In this document: one piece after another, positions 19,257 to 30,148 of the stretch
How the letters are laid out: every line of letters starts with the position of its first letter
Numbering within the stretch: the first letter of the stretch is position 1
From: Schoenoplectus triqueter
Taxonomy: Eukaryota; Streptophyta; Magnoliopsida; Poales; Cyperaceae
NCBI GenBank assembly: GCA_964058805.1
Contig: CAXKVV010000449.1
Span: 1-30,148, forward strand
Direction: 5' to 3'
DNA length: 30,148 nt
Notes under the pieces: generated by a model
Database searches by the model: none
What the model saw: the letters and a program-made list of their open reading frames with translations, nothing else
Told to the model about the DNA's origin: nothing
Made by a program: the position numbers and the translations under genes

Positions 19257-22200
19257 CTAGCAGGTTCCGGGTAGTCCAATTGCTAACGCTGTCTCCACTT
19301 CCATGTGATCACTACTTTTCTCCGCAGGAGGCATGATCTCAGATTGTTGCCGTGGAGACATCTCCTTAAGCTTTAACAATAGAAGAAATGCAATTAATAA
19401 TAGAAATAAGTTTGCTGTATGATATACAAAAGAATACAGTCCAGGTCCCAATCAAAAGCAGTGGATTCCAACATTATTCTTTGACTAATCTTTCTGAAGA
19501 AATTATAATTGACGTATTAATTTGGGCCAGCAATCTCTAGTTTTTTTGCTAAGTAAATTTATTGTAAATTATGTTTAGATTAAGTAACGTGTGGCATGTA
19601 CGTATCCTATTTGTTTAAAATTTGTATTGAATTCTTACTTATCAATATCTGAAATACCAGGCTGTTAAATGGAATTTTTCACTTTTGGGTGGCCCAATAT
19701 GACATCTGAAAGTGCAATAGACTTATTTGTTAAGTACCTTCTCTTTAAGCATTGCATTCTTTTTTAGAAGCATCATCTCCTGGGAGAGAAAAAAAGTTGG
19801 GGTCAACTAATTTCATCAACTCACTAGTTGCAACAGAAATTAGGGCTACATATTAAACTAACCTCATTTTTTAGCTCAGAGATTTGATCAGACAATATCT
19901 TTTGCTGCCATGCAAACAAACAAAAAAATGAAAAAGTTACAAAATAATATATTTATCCGAGAAAATCATGTGATTAGTTAAGTATTGTTGAATATTACCT
20001 TTCTTGCTCTTATGTTGGTAAGACTATTCTCAAACTGGTTCTTTAGTCCATCTAATTCCTGATAAGAACAACCTTCTAAATCATCACCAAGTAGCTTCCT
20101 GAAGAACAAACAAATCTTCATATTTTATCAAGATACCAATTCTCCATCTGCTTCTTCTAGTCTTTTTTTGGTGCAATGAAAAACATTATCATCCACAATG
20201 TCATTCATGATTCATGACATCAGATGTGTGTACATGTAAGGTCAGTTAGGCTTTATTGCTTTAATATATTTTAGTTTATCTATATATATATACTTTCCAT
20301 GCTTTTCTTTAATTACTGATTGTTCTATTAAATAACTAGCTTTATCAAGGTTTTAAGTGTTTTGAATATTTTTTTCAACATAAATCAAACTGAGACATTT
20401 GCATTTGGAAGGTCATGTGTTTTGGTCTTACATCTTGATATATAGTTAGTACATGTTGTATATCAGACATACTACCAGAATTAAAGTCTGTTACTCCCAG
20501 ACATACAAGTTGAGCAGATACGCAAGCTCTAGTAAATATAATCAGTACCTCTTATAAGATTCAAGAAGCTTGACCTCCTCCTCCAATGTTGTAGTTTCAG
20601 ACTTCAGGTGCTGGAATTTGTTCCACACAGAATAAGATATCATTTGCTCACAAGACAAAGAGATATATTTGTAGGTTTTAACAGAGGTGGTAAAATTTAA
20701 TCCGATCTGAGAAATTTATCCGATCCATTCGAATCTGAATTCGATCCAACCCCATTATTAAAAAAGTCAAATTGATGGTGATTTCACATCAAGAAAATAT
20801 AATAGTTTATCAGTACAAAAGGTAATTAATAGTAAGGGTTGTGAACTAAATATGCAGCCTCTCATACTTGGGGACCATTAATAAGATTGTTATGAGCAAC
20901 AGCCCTGAACTTTTCCATCAAGCGTGGAGCATCGAAAAGTAAATTCAACTCGAACTCGATTTGATCCGATCTGACTCAATCCATGATCAAATGACCTACA
21001 ATCCCATCAAAATCAATCTAAGATCTAAAAAAACTTAACATATAAATTGAACCAATCTGGCCCGACCCGACCCGAGCTTGTTAAGAAATAAGATTAATTA
21101 GGTGTTTAAGGTCTCAGAGCTTGTAGCTTATTTTCATCATTGGCCCAATTAATTATTTAGAGGAGAAACCCATTGGGCCACTTCAACTCTAGAGCCCACT
21201 TTGATTTCTTACTGCTACTTTACCGTTAAAGCCAAAACAGTGTAATTATATACAATTCACGCTACTGTAAAAGAAGCAATCAGAAAAAGCTATCAATAAT
21301 ATTTTCCTTTTTCATCATCAATTATTCTCTCTTCTGTTCAAGCATCAAAATCTCAATATGATATAAGAGTAGATTCTTTAATCCTGTCTAAATTCCGTAA
21401 ACAATCAGACTGCAGCTAACAAGAACTGCAGCAACATCCAAAACTGATTCAAAGAATCAGAAAATTCTCTTAAGTCCCAAAACCAGTGCAAACAAGGGGG
21501 CAGCAACTGACTGGCATTGAATCAACTCAACTGGCGCAAGCATCAGGAGCTAACAGCAGTACCAGTAAGCAAAATCAGCAAGCAGCCATCAGATACTGGT
21601 AAAAAAATCAGATCATACCAGATAACAGAAAAATCGTACTAGCAAAAAAAAACTAGTACCAGTACTAGAGATCAGCAAAAACTGACAACAATCGAGCTTA
21701 ATAGAAAAACCAAATCAATAAGTGTGATATATGTTCTTACCAGAATACCAAGCAAAATCCGAATCTATTCTTACCAGTATTCTCACAAAAATAAGCAATT
21801 AGAAAAATCGATCAAGCAAAATGGGAGCAAGCACATCATAACAGCACTTAAGAGTTACCTCATAATAGAAGAACCAAGAACCAAAGTGCTGGGGAATCAA
21901 AATAACTGACCTAATTGCGAGACAAACAAAATCCTGACTAGGAAGCAACTCCATTACCCCTTAAGTTAGACCGCTGAGCCCTTAGTGCCAACAACCTTAA
22001 CCCTAGAGCAGAAATTGAGGGAAATCTAGCAACTCGTTGTAGCTTTTGCAATAAAAGAGGGCATAGACACGAAGAGTGCTGGTGTCTCAACCCCAGTCTC
22101 CGGCCTAGCAGCGTCATGCGAGATTTTCGAGCAAATTCTCCCTTCTGGAGAAGAGATCGAAGAGGTAAAAGGAATTGGCAAAAGGGGGAGATAAAGGAGA

Positions 22201-25200
22201 AGGACATATGCGAAGAGGAGACGAGTGGATATCCGGCACAAGGAGAACGAATCTCTCTAACCCGAGTCATAAGCAAACCCCCTCTCTGGTATAATTGCAA
22301 ACTTAACTTTTAATTTTTCTCAAGCCAAATGGATCTTAGACTCCAGATCAATGGATCATATGATGAAAAATAAATACTTGTTATACAATTTTAAAAAATA
22401 TGATACCAATCAATTTGCGACCATTGCAAATGATGAAAAAATACAAATCCATGTTTATGGTTCAATTAATTTTTTTTCTAAGAAATATTAAATGTCTTTC
22501 TTGTCAAAATTATACATCCAATTTGTTATCCATTAATAATATTGCACATGAGCTAAATTATGAAGTTATTTTTTTATCAAAAAATATGATATTTCAAGAA
22601 TGAATAATAAAAAATGTGATTGGTAAAGGTTTTCTTGACAATGAACTTTATTTTTTGAACGAAGAAAAATAAATTTTCAACACAAAAAAAGGAGGAAGAA
22701 TTAAGCACTCTTTGACACACAAAAATTGAACATTCATCCCATAAAATTTTAAAATATCTTTTTATTTTAAAAAGTAGATTGTAACAATTGTAAAATTTAT
22801 AAATGAGAAAAATATACTAGACTACTATTTGATTCGTCAAATTATAAAAATGAAAAAAGTTTTGAACTAATACATTCGGATGTTTGGGGTCCTGCTCTGA
22901 TTAAATCATTTAATGATCATACATATTTTATTATATTCATAGATAATTTTTTTTAAACCACCTAGTTATATGTGATGAAAAATAAGAGTGAAGTTTTTTC
23001 TCTATTTCAAGAATTTATTAATTTTATGGAAAAATAAATTGATGAAAAAATAAAAAATTTAGAAGTGATAATGGAATGGAATTTGTTAATCATTTTTTTT
23101 TTAATTTCTTCAAATAAAAAAAATTATGTATCAAACAACATGTGTTTATACAACCTAAAAAAATGGGGTTTTCAAAAAAATCATCATCTACATAAAATAA
23201 CACGAGTGCTCTTATTTAAAAATAATATTTCAAAAAATTATTGGTCAGATGTCATTCTCACCACTACGTATTTGATAAATAAATTGCTAAGAGCTAATTT
23301 AAATTATAAAAGTCCATTGGAAATTATTTATAAAAAGAAACTCAATATTAATCATTTGATAGTGTTTGGATTATGTGTTATGTATACAATGACAACAAGC
23401 AAAATCATTTGATAGTGTTTGGATTAAGGTAATTTTCTTGGGGTATTCATCGCAAAAAAAAAGATTAAAAATGTTATGATCGAATCAATATAAAATTTTA
23501 TATTTCAAAAGATATAATTTTTAAGAAAATGAGCCTTATTATAAAAGATGGGAAAATCAGATTAGTGAACAAGAACCAACACCTTCATTTCTAAATTTTA
23601 TTTCCCAAAAGAACAAAGAATCTCAAATGAAAATGAAAGTAAATTTAGAAATGAGAATGAGGAAGAAATTCCTCAAATTCAAGAGGAAGAGAGTGAAACG
23701 CCTCAAACTCAAGAAGAGGAAAGCGAAATTCAAGAGGATGTCGGAGAAAAAATCAAGGAAATTTTTTTGCGATGATCAACCCGAGTGCCTCAAACTTCAA
23801 CTAGGTTATACGATTTTATAACCTACAAGGTACAATATCCTTTTTAAAAATTTCATTTCTTACGATAAATAATTACCATGAGGCCATAACCAATCCGATA
23901 TGGTGTAAAGCTATGCAAGAAGAACTCAATGCATTAAAAAAAATGAGAAGTGAAAAATGATCCCATTACCAAATGGAAAGAAACCTATAGGGTGCAAGTG
24001 GGTATATAAAATAAAATACCATAGTAATGATACCATTGAATGCTATAAGACTAGGTTAGTAGTCAAAGGTTACACTACGAAGAAATCTTTGCGTCCGTAG
24101 CCAAAATGGATACTATATGAATTTTACTTTCCATTGCGGTAAATCAAAAATGAACCTTGCACCAAATAGATGTAAAAAATACATTCCTTCAAAGCACATT
24201 TGAAGAAGAGGTATACATATCTCTACCACCCGATTATACACAAGAAAGCACTTCTAATCTAGTTTGTACGCTTAATAAGTTAATTTATGGGCTCAAACAA
24301 TCTTCACGGACATGATATGACAAACTAAGCTCTCATTTACTGTCTTATAATTTTAAAATGAGCAATGTTGTTTACTCATTGTTTTCGAAAAGAAATGCTA
24401 ATTTTATAATTATTGTGTTAGTATATGTTGATGACATAATAATATCCAGGAATAATTTGGTGGAAATAAAGAGGGTTAAAATGCAACTAAAAGAGAAATT
24501 TGACATAAAAACTTAGGATTATTCAAATATTTTTTAGAGATAGAAATTACACACGCACCTAAGATTTTTTATCTCACAAAGAAAATATATCTCAGACTTA
24601 TTGAGGGGAACTGAGAAAATGGAGTGTAAACCAATTTCTATCCCAATTGACAGCAAAAACAAATTGAATGCCGAAGATGGTGAACCCCTAGAAGATATAA
24701 ACCAATTTCAAAGGTTAATAAGAAAATTATTCTATCTAATAGTTACTCGACCAGATATTTTTTTTTCCATAAGCCAAATTAGTAGGTCTATGCATTCTCC
24801 AAGAATACTGCACTTGGATGTAATAAATAGAATACTTAGATACTTAAAGGAACAAGCAAGAAGGGAATTTGGATGAGAAATAATTATTCTAATAAAATAT
24901 ATGGCTATTTCGATGCAGATTGGGTCGGATTCTTTGATTAAAAATCATCGATCGGTTTTTTCACATTTATTGGAAGAAACTTAGTCAAATGTAAAAATAG
25001 AAAGTAAAATATCATGACTAGATCAAATGCCGAAGCGGAATATGAGTCATGACATAAACTGCAAGCGAGTTGACATGGATCAAGCAACTCCTTACGGATC
25101 TCAGAATAAAAATTCAAGAATCAATGAAGATTTATTGTGATAACCAAACCGCATGTCATATTGCATCCAACCAGTGTTCCACGAACGAACAAAATATTTC

Positions 25201-26115
25201 GAAATAGATTGTCACTTTGTACGAGAAGAGATCAACTCCTTTCGAAATAGCTACTGTAGAAGAAGCAATTAGAAATATATCAAAATAGATTATTACTTTA
25301 TCGTTAAAGCCAAAAGAGTGTATATATTTTTTGTTCATTCTACTGTAAAAGCAATCAGAAAATGCTATCAATAATATTTCCTTTTTCATCATCAATTATT
25401 CTCTATTTTGTTCAAGCATCAAAATCTCAACAAATCTGACCCAATTTCTTCTACAAATGAAAATGACCTGACCCGACCCATCCAAATATAAACCCATTCC
25501 AACCCGATCTGTCTGATTATTACCTCTAGATTTTGAAGAGAAAACCACATTAACACTTACAAAGAATATATATATAAATTAGGCACAAATTGGTCACCCC
25601 ATAGGTTTTGACATGAGGGTAATTATGTCCCTTCATGCAGATCTGAAATAACTGGCTTCTTATTAATGAAACGAACTAAATACTAAAGTGGCATGCTCTT
25701 AGCACACTCTAGTACAGTTTGGAAGTGGGCATCACACATTTTGAAGTGGTTTATCAGTGTCTAGGAAAGTTTATTCAGACGACGCACATTTTTCATTGTA
25801 GAATAGCAAAGCATTTTTTAAGAATTAAGATATGTGTAATATTATGTTGTTTATATTCATGTAAATTATGCAAATGAGGTATCGGTAACACATAGAATGA
25901 CTAACTTCAATGTCAATTGCATACATACTGATTTAGAGAGAACTCCGGCATTTAAAGATAATAAAAAACACCGGATGTCAACATAGCTTCAAAATCTTTG
26001 AATATAAATTAAGAAAGGTGGATTATATACCTGAATTTTTTCATCCATATCCTTTTTGGTTCCACTAGCAGCATCCTTTGAGTGCATCTGGTACCGATCA
26101 ATTGTCTTTTGTATG
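19257..26115 (-). CDS. SOC1-like: SOC1/TM3-clade MIKC MADS-box gene, 3' part
   Basis: Type II MADS transcription factor; SOC1-clade members integrate flowering signals in the nucleus. Six exons on the - strand: 26115-26031 (85 bp), 20610-20549 (62), 20098-19999 (100), 19904-19863 (42), 19779-19738 (42) and 19370-19257 (114, stop TAG). All joins are in frame with GT..AG borders, and the 62/100/42/42 pattern is the classic MIKC K-box layout. The product reads IQKTIDRYQMHSKDAASGTK; HLKSETTTLEEEVKLLES; RKLLGDDLEGCSYQELDGLK and SLTNIRARK (K-box); SDQISELKNE; MMLLKKNAMLKEK; and it ends EVETALAIGLPGTC. That last stretch matches the C-terminal SOC1 motif (EVETxLxIGLP), here with Ala where Phe is usual. 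The MADS-domain exon and promoter lie beyond 30148. No stop or frameshift seen. It could be SOC1, AGL42-like or AGL19-like; the clade is firm, the orthologue is not. Confidence 0.9.
21079..21358 (+). repeat. 5' LTR of the Copia element
   Basis: Bounded by TGTTAAG and CTCAATA (the latter a mutated CTCAACA) and followed at once by the primer-binding site. Its last roughly 155 bp are shared with 25285-25432. The left border rests on the TG dinucleotide and inverted-end logic only. Confidence 0.75.
21359..21370 (+). other. Degenerate primer-binding site (Met-tRNA type)
   Basis: TGATATAAGAGT matches the usual plant Copia TGGTATCAGAGC at 9 of 12 and sits directly after the LTR. Confidence 0.7.
21963..25205 (+). 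pseudogene. Copia gag-pol remnants
   Basis: In order: a gag CCHC zinc knuckle CSFCNKRGHRHEEC (22038-22079) followed by WCLNPSLRP; protease region WILDSRSMDH with the catalytic Asp at 22339 but Gly replaced by Arg in the DSG motif; an SNLLSINNIAHELNYEVIF stretch (22520-22575); integrase HSDVWGP (22873-22893) and SDNGMEF (about 23063); reverse transcriptase with CKAMQEELNALKK, GCKWVYKIK in shifted frame and the active site YVDD (24424-24435); then SRPDI-like and SRSMHSPR; and RNase H with NAEAEYES and CDNQTACHIAS (about 25136-25168). Many stops and frameshifts occur, and A/T-rich expansions have accumulated. Upstream gag is shortened. It cannot move by itself. Confidence 0.87.
25285..25432 (+). 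repeat. Partial 3' LTR of the Copia element
   Basis: Matches 21204-21358, including the run TTTTTCATCATCAATTATTC. The U3 start and polypurine tract are absent, so a deletion joined the end of pol to the middle of the LTR. Confidence 0.82.
25537..26030 (-). other. SOC1-like intron sequence
   Basis: The part of the 5.4-kb intron between the hAT-like element and the exon at 26031-26115. AT-rich; no further repeat or gene recognised. Confidence 0.5.
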
Positions 26116-26339
26116 CTACATGTTTAAGTTATGAAGAACAACATAACTAAAATTAGTTTCAATTACAATTGCCAAATTGCATACATACTGATTTAATTCC
26201 TTGAGTAATTTGTCCCAGATTATAAACAAAGTAATGATGCATTCAATTTCAGTATCCTTACATAAGTTTAACTACATGCAAAAATAATTGTATTAAGGAA
26301 GACAAATTACTTGAACATAATGTAAAATTTGTTCTGCAA

Positions 26340-26476
26340 AAATATTTTAATATGAAAATCATATTCAACGGTTTGGATCGTCCGTTTAGACTTTTAAATT
26401 CTAGATATACATACAAAATATAAAAGATTTTGTATTTCGCAGAGCACCATAGCCTCACTATATATGTGTGTGTATA
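26340..26476 (+). repeat. Interspersed repeat, short copy
   Basis: Shares TTCAACGGTTTGGATCG and GAGCACCATAGC with 28598-28736, over about 135 bp. It ends in a TATATATGTGTGTGTATATA tail. It begins abruptly relative to the other copy, as 5'-truncated retroposons do. Confidence 0.8.
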
Positions 26477-27813
26477 TAGAGAAAGAAACGATTGCAGGTA
26501 TACATCTTCTCTAATTCAGCCTCTCTAATTTTCTTTTTAATTATGTTATTTCTTTTAATGAAAAGGTGGTGTCAGTAGTCAAATTCCAACAAAAGTCTGA
26601 TCCCCTTTTTCAGGCACATTTACTCTATAATGAACACTCTTCATTTGAAACGAAAACACAGAATGAGGTTGGATTAAGGAATAAGTTTGCAGATATTAAA
26701 TTTGGATATGTATAATTTAGTTAGGTACTGTAAGGCCATCACTCATAGTCTCAATCCCTGGGAAATATGGTTTACTAGCATTTTCTTAATTTTGGCACAA
26801 TCAAAGCCATGTTATAATTTAAATATTATGTTGGGTCAATGGGTAGTTCATACATAATTAAATTTTTAAATTGTGACAGCACGCATAATTAGGATTTTTA
26901 ATTCACTCTTGAAAACAATTAAGATAAATTGCAGGTAGGCAAGATTTTTTACTACATATTTGGTGGTAAAACAAAATATTAGGCATAGATTTACTCTAGA
27001 AACGTGTGATGGTTGATTGCTAAATTATGTGAGTTTGTGGAGAGAAATTGTCCGATAGGAAGGCTTGCCATATTTAGGATCCCTTTTTCACCCTACTTTC
27101 ACTTATATATAACCTTAATAAAGGCCATACTCTTGACTTTCTATAGTCAGAGAAATTTTAGCAGGCATTTGCCCAATAGTTCCAGTAAATATTTGTTATG
27201 GAAGATCTGCTATACAAGTAAAATGCATTGCCCCTTGTTCCAGTACAGACATAAAATGCATTTGCACAATAACATCCTGAATTATGTTGGCTGTGTAATG
27301 CCCTTTGAGTAAGAGTTTTGTAACTAAATATAAATTCCCCTTGTTCCTATTACACAGTGAGTTCCCTGTTTTTTATGGTGTTAAAAGTTATGAACAGACA
27401 TGAAAATGTTACCATGAATGAATTAACTGAATCGGTCCAAACATTCATAGTCAACATAGGAATTTAGGGCCACCTCCTCCATGCGGAGTTCATAAATTAG
27501 ATACAAAAGAAATAAAAAGCTAAAATATCAAACAAAAAAAAAGTAATCTACAAAAAAATTTGGAATTTACTAAAGTACGAACTTTTCCTAGTGAATTTGC
27601 AAATTAGCATTTGATTGGGTCCATGGTATCCTGGAGGAAGCAGTACTTGGAGCTCATGCATGCTACATAGTCTTTTTAAACGATTAAAGTGTCTGTCCAT
27701 CATAGCATGATTTGATTCCACATGGAAAAGTTTTGTGGTTCACCTAAATACAAAATTTGGCCAAATTGTTTGTTATTTTCTTATATTCTTCTGCAATAAT
27801 TTTAAGAGATGTC

Positions 27814-28178
27814 TAGAATGAACATGGTTTTCAATTTGTTTAAATTTTCTAATTGACAATTTTAACCCTGAAGATACGAAAAGGTTTTTTTTTATCCCTA
27901 GTAGTTTAATGGCCCATATATGAAGAGATAGAAATAAATTGATCTTGTCATATCATGTTTATGTATATGCATTTCTAATTGCTGGCTTATCTTTTAGAAG
28001 GAACATTGTTTTCAATTTGTTTAAATTTTCTAATTGACAATTTTAACCTCGTTGATGCTAAAAGGAATTTTTTCATCTCTGGAGGTTTAATGGCCCATAC
28101 CATATATGAAGAGAGAAAAAAAATTGATCTTGTCATATCATGTTTATGTAGATGCATTTCTAATTGCTGGCTTATCTT
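27814..28178. repeat. Tandem duplication of about 180 bp
   Basis: 27814-27994 and 27995-28178 are adjacent direct copies sharing TTTTCAATTTGTTTAAATTT, TTTAATGGCCCATA, TTGATCTTGTCATATCATGT and TTTCTAATTGCTGGCTTATC. Several substitutions and small indels separate them. They lie in the long SOC1-like intron. Confidence 0.88.
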
Positions 28179-28349
28179 CTTCAAATGTTATTTATAAAAT
28201 TTAATGGTCTTCATTGCATGATTTGATACGAAGATTTGGGAGGAGCTCAAGGTATATTGGGGATCAAAGTATGAACTTGGTAATTTTAATGAAGTTTGGT
28301 TAATTAAATAATATATTAATTAGCACTCCATAAGATCCACGTATTAATT

Positions 28350-28736
28350 TAAGGAAAAATATCGGATGAGCACTGTAATTCAATTATGCTAAAAAAATCA
28401 TCAGAACCCATAGAAATATTTTACTGGTTTTACTTGACTTAATATTTCACCGGTGCTGGATGAATTTTTTTGATATTTTTTAGATGGGCACAAAGTCGCT
28501 TGTTTTGGATGGTGCAGAAATCTTTAGATCAACAAACTTTGTACCCATCTAAAAAATATAAAAAAAATTCAAAAAAATATATAATTTGATCTCCAAGGAT
28601 ATTTCAATATGAAGATGATGTTCAACGGTTTGGATCGGCCGTTTGAACTTTTAAATTCGAGATACGGACGCGAAGTACAAAAATTTTTTTGCTTCGCGAA
28701 GCACCATAGCATTACTCTATATATATATATATATGA
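28350..28736 (+). repeat. Interspersed repeat, longer copy with TA tail
   Basis: The part 28598-28736 matches the short copy at 26340-26476 and ends in (TA)n at about 28718-28734. Upstream, a hairpin (28462-28570) and the motif TTTCACCGGTGCTGGATGAA probably belong to the same element. Class uncertain: a shared 3' end with microsatellite tail suggests a non-LTR retroposon. The left border is an estimate. Confidence 0.6.
28462..28570. repeat. 34-nt inverted repeat hairpin
   Basis: 28462-28495 (contains TTTTTTAGATGGGCACAAAG) pairs with 28537-28570 (contains CTTTGTACCCATCTAAAAAA), about 31 of 34 positions, around a 41-nt loop. Confidence 0.85.
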
Positions 28737-30148
28737 ACAGAATTCATTAGGTAATATTCTCTTGAACATGGCAGTTTATAATTGGCATGCTAGCTGCATA
28801 ATTCCTGTTAAGGTATATATAATAAAATATTATATAGAAAAAAAATGAAGTTCCACAAGGCAAAGCAACATAAAATATACTCAAATATTATCACATTCTG
28901 TAGTTAAAATAAAAATCAATTAATATTTTAAATCATGATGATGTTAATCTACTGAAGATAAAAAAATGTTAACACTAATTCTCATGACACATTGCAAGAC
29001 GGATGAATAAACATATATTAGCATGTGTTTGTAACATTACCATATAAGAAGGGAAATTAGGTAAACAGACGACAACTTCCATCACAATTTATGGAACTAA
29101 CATAGATAAGAAGGTTAGGGCAAAAACAAGCTGAGTTCAAAAGAGCAAAACAGAAGAAGCTTCGTAAGTTAATCTTCTTTTCTCATTGGTTTGTGAATAA
29201 ATTTTGAATTCCAGTGATTTGAAAGCAAAGAAGAAAGGCACAAGTCTGGGGAAATTTATGTCAACTTTTTTATAATTATTTTGTGAATAAATTAAGGAAC
29301 ATTTGTTCGTGGGTATATTATGCTGCTACAATGCCTCCTAGATTGGATAACTTGATTTGATACTTGTAATAGTTAACGTACTTGATGGAAATAGTATATT
29401 GACATCTTGTTCCTAATATCAAAAGGACTCTAGAATTGACATAAATATATACTGCTACTCTTAACACCATATTTCGGAGTAGATTAATTTTCTAAAAAGC
29501 ATAAATTCATAAATAAGGAAAAAAAAGAATGGACCACAATAAAAAGTATACTACCGATGCCAAAAACAAGTCAATAATTTATATCAGAAACTAGGTATAC
29601 TTTGTCTTTTTTCATAGAATAAGCAACTCAGTTTCACCATTGATCTTATTAAATTTATGTACTGTTCTAAATTACACCAAATATTGCATGATATGAAAGA
29701 CATTATAAACCCTTCAATGAAAATTTGAAAGTCTACGAAAACTCGAACAATTTTTTTAGTTAGAACAGTGCATTGAAATTTGAAAATGACAAGAACAGTT
29801 CTTTGATATTTTGTAGGACTTTGAAGCATAATCTTTCTATCTAATAAAAAAGGCTCTGAAACAATTAGAGAAATATTCAAAAAGAACGTTCTGCTTTTAC
29901 CTCTCTCATGAAATAGAGAAACATTTCAAATCCAGTTGTATTAATTGCGAAATAAATACAACTAGAACCAACCTAAATTCTGAAAACAAGGATCTAATTC
30001 ACTGGATCTAAGTCAAAGCACGGCCTTAGAGACTTGTAAAATTAGCTACTTTATACAAAGTGTTACCTTTTTCAATAATTATTGTCAGGAGACCAAATTA
30101 AGACCAAACAATAAACGAATCTAGAATTGCAAAAGAAACCAAAAGACC

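Larger units (their letters stand above)
21079..25432 (+). mobile_element. Decayed Ty1/Copia retrotransposon, antisense in the SOC1-like intron
   Basis: 5' LTR 21079-21358 (TGTTAAG to CTCAATA), a Met-tRNA-type primer-binding site right after it (21359-21370), gag and pol remnants in Copia order on the + strand, and a partial 3' LTR at about 25285-25432 ending CTCAACA. The last 145 bp of both LTRs align well (from TTACTG..ACCGTTAAAGCC to AAGCATCAAAATCTCA) apart from small indels. The start of the 3' LTR is missing: pol runs straight into it. No clear 5-bp duplication is seen (GAGCT against AATCT). Confidence 0.87.
20682..25528. mobile_element. hAT-like element in the SOC1-like intron, split by a Copia element
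   Basis: The left end CAGAGGTGGTAAAATT and the right end (reverse complement TAGAGGTAATAATCAG) resemble hAT-type termini. The flanks GGTTTTAA (20674-20681) and GATTTTGA (25529-25536) match at 6 of 8. Both arms are rich in GACCCGACC and GATCCGATC motifs, as in the common plant hAT MITEs beginning TAGGGGTGGCAAA. Without the Copia insertion it is about 490 bp. Old and diverged. Confidence 0.6.
26116..30148 (-). other. Long first intron of the SOC1-like gene (partial)
   Basis: Begins at the CTTAAACATGTAG acceptor before the exon at 26115. I find no MADS-domain coding sequence on the - strand up to 30148, so the intron is at least 4 kb. It holds the interspersed repeats, hairpin and tandem duplication listed separately. 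Otherwise it is AT-rich DNA without a recognisable gene; open frames here are short and unsupported. Confidence 0.65.

Noticed and set aside
21938..22300. 120-codon - strand frame opposite the Copia gag
   Set aside because: The + strand carries a perfect CCHC zinc knuckle, so the - strand frame is its shadow.
26116..30148. Search for the MADS-domain exon of the SOC1-like gene
   Set aside because: No sequence encoding the MADS domain seen on the - strand; it should lie beyond the right edge.

Overview
This is plant nuclear DNA, very probably from a eudicot. It is AT-rich and has intron-containing genes with GT..AG splice sites. It carries two recognisable host genes: a complete alpha-expansin on the + strand (6985-8347) and the 3' part of a SOC1/TM3-clade MADS-box gene on the - strand (exons between 26115 and 19257, MADS-domain exon beyond the right edge). 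Most of the rest is transposable-element DNA, much of it nested.

Layout. 1-1187 is unassigned. 1197-4481 is a Mutator-like element (MULE) with TIRs over 200 bp and a perfect 9-bp target duplication; a 336-bp hAT-type MITE with a perfect 8-bp duplication sits inside its decayed transposase gene. 4491-6984 is expansin upstream DNA. 6985-8347 is the expansin gene, followed by its 3' flank. About 9950-16325 is a broken L1-type LINE. Its ORF1 start codon was hit by a 2374-bp hAT element (10043-12416, perfect 8-bp duplication), and its ORF1 was hit again by a 2099-bp solo LTR (12899-14997). 16355-16493 is a GC-rich foldback element, 16535-17392 a degenerate TAA/CAT microsatellite, 17575-17679 a polyadenylated retroposon 3' end, and 18314-18743 another hAT-type MITE.

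19257 to beyond 30148 belongs to the SOC1-like gene. Its roughly 5.4-kb intron (20611-26030) holds a hAT-like element (20682-25528), itself split by a decayed Ty1/Copia retrotransposon (21079-25432) lying antisense to the gene. The next intron, at least 4 kb, carries two copies of an interspersed repeat with a shared TA-rich 3' end, a hairpin and a 180-bp tandem duplication.

The two host genes need no functional link: the expansin acts in the cell wall and the MADS gene is a nuclear regulator. I found no new gene system. The most informative content is the nested insertion record: target duplications and reading frames restored across insertions order the events. No tRNA, rRNA or CRISPR array was seen.
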